A stretch of 64,000 nucleotides of DNA from Buxus sempervirens (GCA_947561395.2 OX387193.1:3038001-3102000), one strand, 5' to 3'. Positions 1 to 12,534 are shown, counted from the first letter of the stretch. A program made the numbers and translations. Notes: generated by a model from the letters alone, not told the origin.

Positions 1-342
1 TAATAGAGTGCTGGTTTAAGCTTTTTTGAGTACTACAACATCCACCAAACAAATCAGGCAAAAAGTAACTCTGTTAACACAGGCAAATGCAGCCTCAGGT
101 AACTTGGTTCCATAGAACAGAATCTTTAGAAAATTGAAACTAGAACTCATTCATTTATAAACCAAACAGGACTTTGGATCCACAAGAATACTTAAGCCAG
201 AAAATTTGAATACAGAAAAAAAAAACATATTCAACGAACTTACATGAGTCATACAGTCTTTCGACAAAACAAGTTCCATGAATTGATTTAACTTCAGATC
301 AGGAAAAAAAATATTTTGAATTTATGGGGAAAAAAAATTTAC

Positions 343-3300
343 CATCATCTTTTCCACAGTTTGCCGAGTTTCTGGGTCTAAGTCAGAGAGCTTGCTATTC
401 TCTGGTTCAACTTTCTGAGTGTCGATTTCAGGATCACCTTTCACCAAAGACTTCCACCACTCCATTTGATTTTTCTTAGTCAAAAGAATGGAGATAAACT
501 TCTCATCCTCTGCAGAAAGTTGTACATGTTGTGAACATAATATCAAAAATCACAAAATCCAAAAAACAGCTCTTCAAGAATCGTTCACAAAGTCCAACTT
601 AAGTGTTTAATGACAGATACTAGCGATAGAACCATGGATTTCCATCCATCTCACTCTTCTGGAGAATACAAAGACATGCACCAAAATATCTCGGTATCTA
701 ATGACCTTTAAAACATCAAGTCATTCAGATGCCAGCTATATTAAAGATAACCCATGTGTGACTAGAAGCCTTGCACTTCATTTTCTCAAGATAAAAAAGG
801 ATAAAAAAAAAACAATCACGGCATTTTAAGCAAATCAATATATAGATTGAAAATTTGTTGAATTCATATATACAACAATCTTGAATACCTTACTTAAAAA
901 TAGAAAATAAGAGCATCCTAAAATTTTATATATGATTAATAATATCTTCCTTAAACCATCCGATGAGTATGTGAAAACCAAAACAAAGATCAACAAACTC
1001 GCACACATATTTTATGTGGTTCAGCATTTTGCTTAAATACACAAGAGAGAGAAGAAGATTTCCACCATATCAAATAAAAATAGGCTTACAACATATTTCC
1101 AAACCACAGTTATGAACCTAACACTGGTAAATTTGAGAAAATTACTAACATACTCTTCCCTTATCCATGGAATTCTTCACTCCCCACATCCCCCACCCCT
1201 CGATTAGAACCAACACAAAATAGATACACCCCTTGAAAGTCAGTAAAGTAGGAGATATGGTCCAACATGGTACAAGAAAGAAACTAATTACGTGTGAAAA
1301 GAAACTAACTTAAAACCCATAAATATGACTAAGTTTGCAAGATAAAAATTCCAAGTGTATAAGATGATATAAAAGAAAGTTTTAACAGCTTTATCCAAGC
1401 ACCTGGACTTTCATTTGGTTATTTTTAACCACCTGTGTTTTCCATTTTATTTTTCCCCCTCATTGCAATGATCATTGACTTGTTTAGTATTTCTTCTACA
1501 CATCTAACAAAACCCTTTTTTAGAGACTGCCAAATTTTTCCATGTATGCAGGAAAACTCTTTATTTTGAATTTTCGGGTAGCTGATTTTTTCACAAGAAA
1601 AAAGGTCTCGTCAATGCATAGATTCCCCAAACCCAGAATAGATAGGTTTTCTGGTCCCATTTATGCTTGAGACGTTAAATACTTCCAAATAAATTTATCA
1701 CAGAACAATCTACCAGTCTTCTCTATCTTCTTCTGCACCTCATTTTGTTTAGGTTTTATTTTTTTTTTCTTATTGAGAAAACCACTTGTTAACATGGAAA
1801 AATGATTTTGTTTCACAAGGAAAAAGGACATGCTAGCAACAAGAGTCATAGGCTTCATTAGAATTTAGGATTCAAACAAAATATGTCACTGGATTTATTT
1901 ATAAAGAGACTCAAACAAAATATTCAGTCTATTTGGAATAAGGTATGGTTGAATCTTAGTGTTCACACTGCAAGCCAGTAGAATTTAACAAAAGCGGCTG
2001 CAGTTGTACAAAACATAGATCTAAAAGATGTTTAAAGAAAGGAAAGAAAAAATGAGGCAGGATCACATACCTATACTCCAAAAACAATCATCAGCCTTGA
2101 CAGACTGATAGAGTTCACCCTGCAATCAGTTGACAGAGGAAAAGAGAGGGGAAAAAAATCAAAATATGGTGCTGGTATGAAAATGAAAATAAAAATATAG
2201 GGCATTCAAAACATGCAAAGTAGCGATGCATGGTGGACACTCACATCAATTATGGGAGCCTGACCTTTCAGCCCAACCTTCAGATGATTCTTCTTAATGT
2301 CACAGGCAATAAACCTTGATTTAGTTCCTTGAGGAATTGGAACATTGACAGTGACCTCTTGTAGGGTTTGTGTCCACGAATACTTCTCAAGGTCAAGACC
2401 ATTTCCCTTATTTGGAACTATTTAAAAGAGAAGAGAAAATTAAGAAAAATAAGAACCAAAAACAATTAAGAGAATCAGAACTAAGAACTTAAACGCCATT
2501 CCATGCAGTAAGATGCATGACATAGTAACAGGTAAAGGCCATATTTCAGCACTAAGTTAGAAACATAACAAGAAAGCACCAAGTTATTATGCACAAGATT
2601 TTATTTTTTTTTATATATTTATTTATTTTCCTTTTGAAACAGACTCAATATAACACTAAGCCTTCCATATCATGCTTTGAGTTCGTGTAAGGATGTAGTT
2701 CTCAGCAATGCATAAATGTTCACTTAATTTATTCGTCAAACAGGTTGCATGTAGTAAGCATTGATGCCCTCTGGGTCCGAGAGTGTATGGTGCCCCAAAA
2801 AAACAAGAGTTTTTTCTCCTATCACTGGGTCTACTAACCGTGAAAATCTTGGTGACCAACAAAATGCTGATTCCGTTTACAAAAAAGTGGCAGCAAATCG
2901 AATTGTGGGAATAAAGAGTGTGTGTGTGTGTTTATGGGTGTCTCTCTGTGTGAGTGTGATGCCCTTTGAATCTGAGTTTGTGCCCCTATTACTCAGTTAA
3001 CTAACCACTAAAACCCTGCAACCAATACAATGCTGATTCTGTTTACAATGCGAGCGAGCGTCTCTGCGTGAGTGTGATGCCCACCACCGGCGGAATTTCC
3101 AAAAGCTACAACAAGAAACTTTACAGTTTACCCTAGGGTTTTATCTGTCGACACTTTAGAAAGCGAGAAAACAGATCTTTACATTGAAATTTCACCCCCT
3201 CTACAAAACTCCCCTCAATGCATATTAGATCAGAAAAAATTACCATTGACAATACTCCATGAAATGTAGGTTTTAACTGTCTTGCAAGTACGGAAAATTG

Positions 3301-3790
3301 AACATATACGCATAACAAACTACTAGAAACAGAGAGATATAATCACAGACCTAGAGAAGTTCGAGAACAAACCTCGCAAGTTCTCCTTTCCGTCGGCCTT
3401 TGACTCCACTGCTGAATCTTCTTTATCTTTCTCTGGCTTGCCTTCCTTCGACGAAGACGCCACAGTTTTCTTCGGCACTTCCACCTTTTTCACTTCTTTC
3501 GCCGTATCAGAAGCCCGGGCCTCCGCCTCCTTCGGACGCTTTTTCTTTCTCTCCTCTTCGTCTCTATCCCTTATCTCCTGAACCCTGGCCAGGATCTCCT
3601 TCTTGGCAGCCGCCTCGTCCTTGAAGAAATCGGATTCACGGTGAATAAATTCAAACACAGCCTTCAGAAACGCTCCTGGGTTTTGAGGATCAAAGGCGGC
3701 TGTGAAGTTTTTTGAAGGGGAAGAAGATGAAGGAGCGTTTTTCTGCTGATGCTGGTGCTCTTCATCTTGTATGTCTGAGATAATTGCCAT
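343..3790 (-). CDS. BOB1: NudC/BOBBER1-like co-chaperone gene, 3' end outside the window
   Basis: Four coding exons can be spliced in frame with GT-AG borders: exon 1 3790-3373, exon 2 2417-2245, exon 3 2119-2071, exon 4 509-343. They give 269 residues, ending after [11 protein letters not shown]; the usual ~35-residue C-terminal exon must lie left of position 1. Residues 1-139 are the NudC-type N-terminus, with a helical segment ([18 protein letters not shown]) and then a Lys/Glu-rich charged linker. From about residue 140 comes the p23/CS-like beta-sandwich ([53 protein letters not shown]), followed by the conserved [22 protein letters not shown] tail. BOBBER proteins are small cytosolic heat-responsive co-chaperones needed for plant development (family knowledge). 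Intron 1 contains the left border of the tandem duplication at 2761, and the duplicated block starts 162 bp upstream of the ATG, so only a short native promoter remains in front of this exon. Positions 1-342 are intron 4 and 510-2070 are intron 3; both are AT-rich with nothing else recognisable. Confidence 0.9.
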
Positions 3791-3851
3791 CGCGGAGAAT
3801 AGTAGAGGCTTTCTGTACTTCGATTTCTGAGAGTAACGGAGCTTTGTAGAT

Positions 3852-3860
3852 CTTATAAAG
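3852..3860 (-). promoter_or_regulatory. TATA-like box of the NudC gene, inside duplicated segment E
   Basis: Read on the minus strand, TTTATAAG lies about 60 nt upstream of the NudC ATG. The third copy (around 37,995) keeps the same bases, but the second copy (around 18,810) reads TTTGTAAG. The core promoter is therefore part of the triplicated block and is damaged in copy 2. Assignment rests on position and motif only. Confidence 0.45.
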
Positions 3861-3952
3861 CGCTTCGGTGCAGAGGAAGTCCGAATCTTCCAGAGACCCC
3901 AACCGAGTTAGGAAGTCGAATAGCAAGAGACTTCCATAGCTTCATAAGGGAC

Positions 3953-5085
3953 GAAACTGGTCGGATCTGTCCGAGTCTAAGACCCGACCCATTAATTAGC
4001 TCTCCTTGTAGATGGCGCGTATCCAAGCGGACTTTTAAAATGCCCTTCCAAACACGGCGCAAACATTATGAAAATCAAATACCTCCACAACACACAAAGA
4101 TATAATAAAATTGCAAAAAGGTATATATTAAGTATTTTAATTATTTTTAAAATATATATTCCAGTCTAAGGATGTATTGCAACTTTTATCTTTAGATTTC
4201 CCAATTTCGACAGAATATTAAGTTTTGAAAATTTGATAAAATTTCCTAATAAAAATGTAAAAAGTGAAAAATTAGGGAATTTTATCCTTGCATAAAGCTA
4301 AAAGTTTTGATTTTAAGTTTTTGAACTATAGATGTCTATGTATCATCAAACTATAGATTTTCATATCAGTATGAACCAATAATCCCTTCAAGTCTGCAAG
4401 TTCTAAAACAAGGCAATTTAGTTCAGATTTTTTAAAAGACCGCCAACAAAAGTAAAGCCAAAAAGATAGAGGGTGTTTGGTAACGTTTTCAAACATAGTT
4501 TTCCTATTATTAAAAACGAACAAACCCAAAATAATGTTTGTTAAACATCATTTTCAAATCGTTTTTGAAAGAAAAAAACGATTGAAAAACAAGCCGTTCT
4601 TTGAAAACAGAAAATTTGAGTTTTTTAAAACGACTAATTTTTTCCGATGGTATTTTTGTAATAAAATCTTTTATCTCTTTGATACACTCTCCTCCTCCTC
4701 GCAAAGATCATTTCTTGATGAAGCAAAAATCCTGGCAGCTCCACTGAATTTGAGCCCCTCTGCTTTTCGTCGGTTTCAATGGGTACATAAATCAAAATCC
4801 ACTGGGCTCCATTTGGGGGTTTTCATAACACCCAATCAGCGTCGAAATCGACGACATGTAGGCATGCCGTTGATTGCACCTACCCCACTATCTCTCTACT
4901 CTCTCTCTGCTCTTGCCCTCTATCGTCTACTCTCTCCTTCCTCTTATCTCTCGCTTGCTCTATTAGTTTTTTCTCCACGCGGGTTCCATTGGGAGCAACT
5001 TGTATCCTCCTCCCCTTTATTTTGAAGGAAGAGTGCAAGTCCTCTTCTCCTCCCTGCACTCTATTTTTCTTCTTCGGTTTCATGG
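3953..5085. other. Start of spacer S: no gene, possible TIR element end
   Basis: No protein-coding gene is recognised. At 4469 begins GAGGGTGTTTGGTAACGTTT, whose imperfect inverted match (GAGGCTGTTCAGTAACGTTT on the minus strand) ends at 8339. The pair may be the ends of an old DNA transposon into which the 5091-7638 LTR inserted, but no target-site duplication is visible. Open frames across 4477-5025 have a composition unlike protein and are also interrupted in copy 2 (19433-19924). Confidence 0.4.
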
Positions 5086-5090
5086 GGAGC

Positions 5091-7638
5091 TGTAACGCCC
5101 CGGATCCGGGTTACGTAACCTATACCGTAACTCGTCACCGAAGGGTTGCTTTTCCACCCAGGAACGATAAATCAGAGTAAGGAAAACATGAATGAACAGT
5201 AAAATAAATAATCAGAGTCAACTAAAACCCAACTCAAACTAAATATCAAATTCTAATCTGAACTCACTTGACCCCAGCTTTTACCCTCCGATATCATCAT
5301 TTCTAAGATCTGAAAACAAAACAAAATAATACGGTATGAGATACAAATATCTTAGTAAATAGCACATGCATGCGCATAAACATTTTTCCCAGTTCTAAAA
5401 CATGATCCAGGTAAAAAATATGCATTAGTGACAAATACACGGATAAACTGAATAATTCCACGATAATACATCAACAAATACAAGATCACTAGAATAATTC
5501 CACATACCGATAAAATCTGAACATCAAATCATAAATAAACAAATCATAGCAGGATTCATGGATTAGCATGTCTGTAAATCGAGATAACCACCCTTGGCCG
5601 GTTTGCCATCTCACTGCTAGAAGGTCGAAGCCGCGCATGGTCATCCCCCGAAGTAGAGCACCTACGCATGGGCTGGCACAAAACAACCCAGTCAACAGTA
5701 ATCATAATACTCACACACACACAAGGAAACCTTGCCGATCCCACATAGCGGAAATGGGTTGCCGCAACCCTCTATCCCACAAGAGAGCCTCACCGATCCC
5801 ACACGGTGCAAATGCGAATGCAGCCCGGGGTGTTAACTCGACAAGCCAACACTAATACACTATCTAGATTGACCATGGATCCATAACAACCTCTATGCCC
5901 ACTAGACTCAATATAAATCAATAAAACAGTTTATATAAAACCAATCTCATAAAGGCACTGCTTGCCTAAAACACACAACCATATCAAGTGAACCTCTTGT
6001 TCACCTTCCTTTAAATCCCAAGGCCTCACTGCCTTTTTGGGTTACCATGGGCTCTCAGCCCCCTTTTGCAAGTCTACAAGAAGCCTCAGCTTCATCATTT
6101 AAATAACAAAAGAGTTCTCAATCCTCGCTTTCATAAATCCGAATCAGTCAAAACGAATGTCATAAAATCTTTAAACATGTTTTGGATGAGTGGGATAGTC
6201 TTAGGATCCCCAATATGGTCATCATACAAAAAATCAATTGATTCCGAAACAAAAAGTTTTGGACCTAAAAAATATTCTAAGTCTGATTAAAAACGTTGAC
6301 TTTTGGGTATATAATTTTTCTAGACAAATCTACGAGGAGTTTCGGGCTCAAATTCTGATTATAGTCTAATGAAGGGAAAACAAATCCTCTGGAATTTTAT
6401 GGGCTTCTGAATCACTCATTTGGGTATCTATCTCAAAAAGTGGCTTTTGATGAAAATCGGGAAAACTGAGAATTTAGGCATGAACTGGAAAGTTGACTTT
6501 TTATTGTTGGGAATTTGGCCTTGGGAGTATTTTTATTGGTTCCAAATAAAGGGTAAAACCTTATTTACATGTAAAGACTTAAGTAAATGGAATAATAAAT
6601 ACACATGACCTTATTTGGGAAAAGATTGGAGAAGAAAAAGATGAAAAAAAACTGTCAAAATGACCTTTTTCTAGGCTGGCACCTACCTCAAGGCACTGAG
6701 CACCCCTAAGCGCCCAGCCAAAAATGAAATAGTGGTTTATGGCAAGGCAAACTTCACCATGTCTGACCCTTCCATTCCACTTCAAACTACTTCTACCCTA
6801 ACTTAATTCCTCTAAAACAACCAATATATACCTAATTGCATTTAATTGGAGACATGAAATCTTCTCTATAGAATTAGACGCCCATTCTCATTTCAAACAG
6901 GATTTTCAGCAAAATTAATCACACATATCAATTTAATCTCTTCCATAGTTTATGCACATTTAAATTTAACTAAAACAACTTTCAACAAACACAAGACCAA
7001 CCGCTGATGTTCATAAGAAAATAGGTGTGATTTACGAAGAACAAGTTTAGATGCTAACGGAGAAACCATATGATAAATCAAACGTCAAAAGGGTGTGGAA
7101 CTTACCTGCAAACGTGCAATCCACCGCTCCAAGCTCTCTCTCCCTCTTCTTCCCTTCTCCCCTTCTTTCTCCCCTTCTCTCCCTGCGCTTGCGCCCCTTT
7201 TCCTCTAACCCCTTGATGAGCGAAAAATGAGAACCCTCGAGTTCTCACTTCAATTTATATAAAATTTTTAAATTAGACCACTTCAACCAGTTTAAATGAA
7301 CCGAACCCCCACTAAACCGAAACCAAGCAAATTAATCAATTAACCCGCTAAACCTCTAGATTAAATCCAACTAAATAAAATAATTCTTTTCCTCAAGTAA
7401 AGTAATTTAATTTAATCTCATTACACCTAAACCAACCAAATCGAATTCTAACACTTAAACCGGTTCAATTGAATGAACCAATCCATCAAAACTTGACCCA
7501 AACAATTTAACCTATTTACTTGAAGCAAACCCACCCAATTAAGCCTTTTCTTTAAAATTGGATTTAAATAACCTCATTAAATCCTTTAATCCCCTATTTA
7601 CCCTTAATTAAAATTTCTTAAAAATTCAGGGTCTTACA
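5091..7638 (-). mobile_element. Solo LTR (2.55 kb) of an LTR retrotransposon, copy in unit 1
   Basis: The element starts TGTAACGCCCCGG and ends CAGGGTCTTACA, so on the minus strand it opens with TGTAAGACCCTG. It is flanked by a perfect 5-bp target-site duplication GGAGC (5086-5090 and 7639-7643). No gag or pol reading frame is present, and a single terminal repeat lies between the duplications. This is the signature of a solo LTR left by LTR-LTR recombination. The length and the TGTAAGACCC start suggest a Ty3/Gypsy-type family, which is inference. The paralogous copy is at 20049-22595. Confidence 0.85.
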
Positions 7639-7643
7639 GGAGC

Positions 7644-8343
7644 AACATATACTCCTCCTTTTACTTTGAAGGAAGAGAGTCCGAGATCCCACACGAGTCC
7701 CTTCTCTCTTCTTTAAAAACAAATTTATTTTTCTTTAATTTCCTTTTATATATTTTTTATTTGATTTGATTTGATATTTTTTCTTTTTCCTTTACATATT
7801 TTAAGTTTTTCTATTATATTTGTCTTGTTTACCTTTTCACTTTTTGTCTTTTATAAATTTTGACGTGGGCAAACTTAACGCATACACAAGTTTGCCACTT
7901 GGCAAATTGAATTACAAAAGTTAAAAAAAACTCTTTTGTTTGTACCTTTTCTATTTGGACACTGATTTATGCATAATCAGTGGCTTTTGGAATTGTGTCG
8001 AAATCCTCTTTCAAAATATATAAAAATTGCTAGTCAACCCAACAGCTGGCAAAACGCTAGTTTTGATTTAGTGGTTTCAACGAATTATTTTAGGGTTCTC
8101 TTACAAATTTGAAGGGTGAAAATTTTGGGTGCTTACACGTCATAGAAAGATGTATGCATCATTTTGTACTCCTCATAGAAGGTTTTATAAATCATACGAT
8201 GTAAAATAATATAGGCAAAATCAAATTTTCAAACACATTATTAAAGATTTTTAAAATTATAATTGAATTTAACTTAAACGTTACCAAGCCGTTTCTCTTA
8301 ACTATTTAAAAAAATACAAAAACGTTACTGAACAGCCTCATAC
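7644..8343. other. AT-rich spacer, no gene seen
   Basis: Non-coding AT-rich DNA continues the sequence that was interrupted by the solo LTR. The right-hand member of the imperfect inverted pair described for 4469 ends at 8339. No open frame, RNA gene or further repeat is recognisable. Confidence 0.5.
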
Positions 8344-9600
8344 TTGAATACGATTAGAGGTGGCAATTGTGACCTGCCAATCCACCCAAACCCGCCCGGT
8401 CTTAGGCGGGTTAGGGTTGACTGTTTCAATAAACGGGTTGGGTTAGGGTCATATATTCTTAACCCGATTATAAACGGGTTGGGTTAGGGTTTGACCCCTC
8501 AACCCGAAATGACCAAATTACAACTAGGGGTGCAACTCGGTCCGGTTAAAACCGAACTCGAACCGACTTCGGTTCGGTTTGGTTCGGTTTTATAGTACTT
8601 CGGTTCGGTTTTCGGTCCAAAAATCCCTAAACCGAACTAGGTCGGTTCGGTTTTTGGTTTCATGTTCGGTTAAACCGAACCCGAACCGAAACCGAACCGA
8701 ATACATTATTTCCCTAAACCGAACCGAAATGAACCGAACCGAATTCATATATATATATATAATATATGTTTTATATATATGTAATATAATATATGATAAA
8801 CTTATAAAGTTTATTTTTAAACTTAGGATATTACAAAAAAACCATTGTTTAAGATAAGAATATTGGTCTAACCCGAACCGAACCGAACCGAACCGAACCG
8901 AACCGAACCGAATAGTTTTCATGTAGTTCAGTTTGGGTTTCGGTTTTTTTTATATATTTTCGGTTCGGTTTTCGGTTTTGTTGGTTCGGTTTTCAATTCG
9001 GTTCGGTTTAACTATGTATATTTTCGGTTTGGTTTTGGGTTGACATCAACCCGGATCGAACCGAACCGAGTTGCACCCCTAATTACAACCCGTTTATTTT
9101 TTTGTGTAACAAAAAGTTTGGAAAATTATAATAACAATACTTGTGGCTATTCAATCTTTCTTCTTTTAATATAAATAATGACAAAAAATAAAGTGAAGAA
9201 AGACTTTTTACGTATAAATATTTCAAATTTCTTAGCCTCTACTAATATAAATTGATGACAAGTAAAGTCTTTTAAAATTTTATTATTATGTTTTAGTTCT
9301 TTTTTCATGTTATTTTAATTCTATCTTAATGATTGTTGTGTTCTTATGCTTGTTAGGTGTCCTTTGATATTAGAATGAATTAAAAAATAGAATTTGTATA
9401 GACTTTGATATTAGAATGAATTAAAATTTTTAATTTTTAGTAGTAATTTAAATTATTTAAACGGGTTGGCGGGTTGAAGCGGGTTGGGATATTCCAACCC
9501 GTTTATTAAATGGGTGGGTTCGGGTTGAGCCTCGGCTTGTTAATCCCATACATCAACCCGACCCGAACCCGCCCGTTTATTCAAGGCATTCTTCAGCTCT
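8344..9600. repeat. GGGTT-rich inverted repeat element (host of the MITE)
   Basis: Runs of GCGGGTTAGGGTTG and AAACGGGTTGGGTTAGGG at 8400-8500 are answered by AACCCGACCCGAACCCGCCC at 9550-9575 and similar tracts from 9460. The whole has the look of a non-autonomous DNA element with subterminal repeats. The middle is AT-rich. A 557-bp MITE is inserted at 8525. The same element in unit 2 (23,310-24,010) is free of the MITE, and a Copia element lies about 100 bp downstream of it. Confidence 0.5.
8525..9081. mobile_element. hAT-type MITE, unique to unit 1
   Basis: The ends are inverted repeats (TAGGGGTGCAACTCGG at the left, CCGAGTTGCACCCCTA at the right). An exact 8-bp target-site duplication, ATTACAAC, flanks it at 8517-8524 and 9082-9089. 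The intact empty site is visible in unit 2 at 23475-23482. The body is packed with AACCG/CGGTT repeats in both orientations and a central AT tract, and carries no transposase. Eight-base duplications and short TIRs fit the hAT superfamily. Open frames across it are products of the repeat. Confidence 0.93.
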
Positions 9601-9958
9601 TCAACCCATTCTATTCCTCAATGGTCGACTATTGTTGGATTTGCAATGATTTCAGCATTTTATTAAATACATCACTCACGGCAATAGAAACCTAGCTCTG
9701 AATACCTCAATACTAATTTTTTTTTCCGTTAAATTGAAAGAACTAATACCCATCACTTGATTTCTTGGACCGATATACGACATGGTGAAGCATGCACGCA
9801 ATTGAAATCTCATCTTCACCTTATATCGTAGCAAGACAAAAAGATAGCTAATACTCTTATCATAAAAGCTGTACACTGAAAGCTTGTTATCAAACTAAAT
9901 TAGCAGTAACATCACAACAGGGAATTGCCGGAATCACAGAACATGATGCAATTACCAA

Positions 9959-10200
9959 TCAAAAAGCCAGCATAGAGATAGAGAGAGAGAGAGAGAGAAA
10001 GCTAGACCGCTCATCCTGCAAAACTGTGGAAACCGAGTGGTGTGAAGGAGAAGCATGGGGTGTGAGAGTAGTTTTGAGGTGTAAGGAGGAGGAGAAAAGG
10101 CGGGAAATTTGAGGAGAGAAGGGGAAGAGGAGGAGACGATGCATAGTGATGGTCCAATTGGAGGGGAATTGAGCGTCAGAAGATGATGTAGGCACCCCAT
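9959..10200 (-). pseudogene. First-exon-like fragment with transit-peptide-like N-terminus, unit 1
   Basis: On the minus strand an ATG at 10200 opens a Ser/Pro/Leu-rich, acid-poor frame (MGCLHHLLTLNSPPIGPSL then SSSSPSLLKFPAFSPPPY) resembling a plastid or mitochondrial transit peptide. It ends near QFCRMSG. An alternative ATG at 10195 gives another frame. In unit 2 the corresponding exon ends at a consensus donor CCAG|GTAGCT; here that donor has become TCTAGCTT and the (GA)n tract beside it is longer. No downstream exon is recognised, so this is probably a captured or left-over gene start. Its parent gene is unknown. Confidence 0.4.
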
Positions 10201-11172
10201 CTCGCTTCTACGCTGAGTCGCCGGTGAAGGAGACGGGGAAGTCGAGAGAAATAAATCAAACCGATTATATGTTTCGACGGGGATTTCATGGTTATGGGTC
10301 CCACCGGAAGTCCCACTTATTTAACTTATTTTGTTCTCTTTGTTTTGGTTTTGAGTTTTACATATATATTCATACAACATTGTTGTTTTGGACATTTTAC
10401 AAGAAATCCAGAATTGTACATGTAGACGCATGAAGATATTTTTAAATAGGTATAATTATAGTTTATAGATTTCACAATCCAACTTCTCCTTTTGAGATTT
10501 TTAAAATATCAGCTTAAAATCTCAAAAAATCAGTTTACCTCCTTAAGGTTTGGTGTGAATAATAATTTTTCATTTTGATTTTTAAAATATTAATTTATCA
10601 CCTTAAGATTTGGTACCACAGAGGTTTGGTGTGAATAATAAGTAATAACTTTTCATTTACAGAGGTGATTGTGAGGTGTTAAAAGAAAAAAACATATATT
10701 AACAACTTTATCCTTTTTATTCTAACCCACTAAAAAATAGTCTTAAATTTAAAGGGTGCAAAGTTCAAGGTCATAAAACACAACCACCCTTAAGGCAATA
10801 AACCATATTGCCAAAAGGAACTGCTTTATCAAAGCCAAATGGTCTTAACAAATTTTTCTTTAGACCGCAAGTAGGATTATTGACTCCTTCTATTTGAAGC
10901 ATATCATAATAAGTGAACACGAAATTACATGCGTGATTCCCTTTGCCTGTTATAGCTGGAATTTTTATACCTTAAATTCTCAAAATATTATTTGTCGAAG
11001 TGATGCATTAAGCCGTTGTTTACTAACATTTTTGAAAATAGTTTCTGTTTTTAAGAATATTAGTCTAGAAATTTACATTTGATAAACACAGTTTTAAAAT
11101 TGCTTTTAAAATTAACATTCCGAAATAGCTCTGTTTTTAGATTGCTAGAAACAGCAAATCGTTTTTAAAATT
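10201..11172. other. AT-rich spacer with short local repeats, no gene seen
   Basis: The motif GGTTTGGTGTGAATAATAA is repeated at about 10547 and 10624. From about 11020 the sequence has the GTTTACTAACATTTTTGAAAA style of the MITE-like ends noted at 4469. No open frame resembles protein. The second solo LTR is inserted at 11173. Confidence 0.5.
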
Positions 11173-12269
11173 TGTTTACACCCTATATGACTAACGAATA
11201 AGAAAAGGGCACGTGATGCCTATGTGGCTTATTTAGGCCACGGTATCAAAGCACGTAGGCCTTGCACAGTTGGTTAGGCCACGTCAGCATGAACACAGAA
11301 CCAAGAATACAGTTCGAGTCACGCCAATACGACAAAACCACGAATATCAGAAGATTGTGTCATCGGTCGTTCAAGAATAAACTAGTTTAAGATTGTGGCC
11401 GAGCGGTTATCATTCTGGAACGGAAGACTGAAGACGACCAACCGCCATGAAGATCGTGCAAGAGTAGGACGCTGAGCAAACCGTCAAAGATCGGCTATAA
11501 AAGGCACCAATTCGAAGAGCTCGAGGACACAATCCACCCAACCGCAACCGGTTATTATATTATTTTGATCATCCGTGATCTTTTATCCCCTCTACTACAG
11601 AGGATAAACTAGGACCTCTCTCACTGCTTCCAGTCGCAGTGACATCTTCGACCCCTCTTTACTCCGATTAACACCGGAATCCTGCCACCGGAGAGTAAGT
11701 TGAGGCCGCCCCTGACTCGCAGTTCTGTGTTTACAGAATCCCGAGCAGCCGGTCCCGAGACTTGCTCTGATCACGCCAGGTGACTTGTGTATTTTCGGGT
11801 AAGCAGCAATCCAAGGTGAATCCCCCGAATTGACTTTGCTAGTAGCCGCCCCCTTCCTCCTGCGCTTATACCCGATTATGGCTATAAGACCAGGACAGGC
11901 CGGTCCTGCAAGCCCTGTCGGTTTTCTTTTGTACTTTTGTTTCCCTTTTGAGGATTATCTGTTGTCGCTTTTGGCTCGTCGGCCGATTTTATAATAAAAG
12001 GATTTGTGTGCCATTAGTTGCTTTCGCTTTCAAATACTTACAAGAACTCAAACGAAGATCGGACCCCTAGTCTTCATATCATCGCCTGACCCGTTTTATT
12101 ACAGGTGACTTGCAGTACGACTGGACCGATCCCGGTTCAGATTCGGAACAGGTGCCTGGGGTCAGGGTTCGACCCGAAATCATTTGTATCAAACGATACT
12201 GGCACGCCCTCATAGAGACACATCATCACCTTCGACACGTGTCCACACCGGCCCAATTTCGGAGCAACA
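11173..12269 (+). mobile_element. Solo LTR (1,097 bp), unit 1
   Basis: The element begins TGTTTACACCC and ends CGGAGCAACA (TG...CA), between perfect 5-bp duplications AAATT at 11168-11172 and 12270-12274. A TATA box (GGCTATAAAAGG, about 11490) followed by a GC-rich transcribed-looking segment fits an LTR promoter reading on the plus strand. No internal retrotransposon sequence remains. The identical-length copy in unit 2 is 30197-31293. The GGGTTCGACCC stretch near 12170 resembles a pol III B box but lies in the LTR with no tRNA fold around it. Confidence 0.85.
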
Positions 12270-12274
12270 AAATT

Positions 12275-12534
12275 ATTAATTTAATTTCTGCGATTCCTTG
12301 TTTTGAATTATAATCATTAAATTTAAATTAACAAACACAATTTTTACTGATTATAACTAAATATTACCATTCTTCACTTGTTTCCAAAATCATAAAAACT
12401 ATCAAAGTTTTTTTTTTTGCCCAATAAATTTCTTTCTTCTATGTTTTCTTCTATCTTAAGATGCCAAGGGGTTATTAAAAAAAAAAGATGTCAATGATTT
12501 TAATTGATTGAGCCCAATTTCCCTTTCCTCAACT
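12275..12534. other. AT-rich DNA between the solo LTR and the LINE
   Basis: Non-coding AT-rich sequence with T and A homopolymer runs, including a poly-A of about nine near 12478. The LINE target-site duplication follows at 12535. Confidence 0.5.

Noticed and set aside
4477-5025. 182-codon plus-strand ORF as a gene
   Set aside because: Low-complexity Phe/Lys/Ser translation over a TE end and CT-rich DNA; the duplicate ORF in unit 2 has shifted boundaries; no domain or splice context.
4469-8339. Complete 3.9-kb TIR transposon containing the solo LTR
   Set aside because: End sequences are similar (about 16 of 20 bases) but no target-site duplication or transposase is visible; kept only as a note.
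8590-8922. 110-codon minus-strand ORF rich in RFGSVRF
   Set aside because: Product of the AACCG pentamer runs within the MITE.
12150-12185. tRNA T-arm / pol III B box (GGGTTCGACCC)
   Set aside because: No matching acceptor, D or anticodon arms; it lies inside a solo LTR present in both units.
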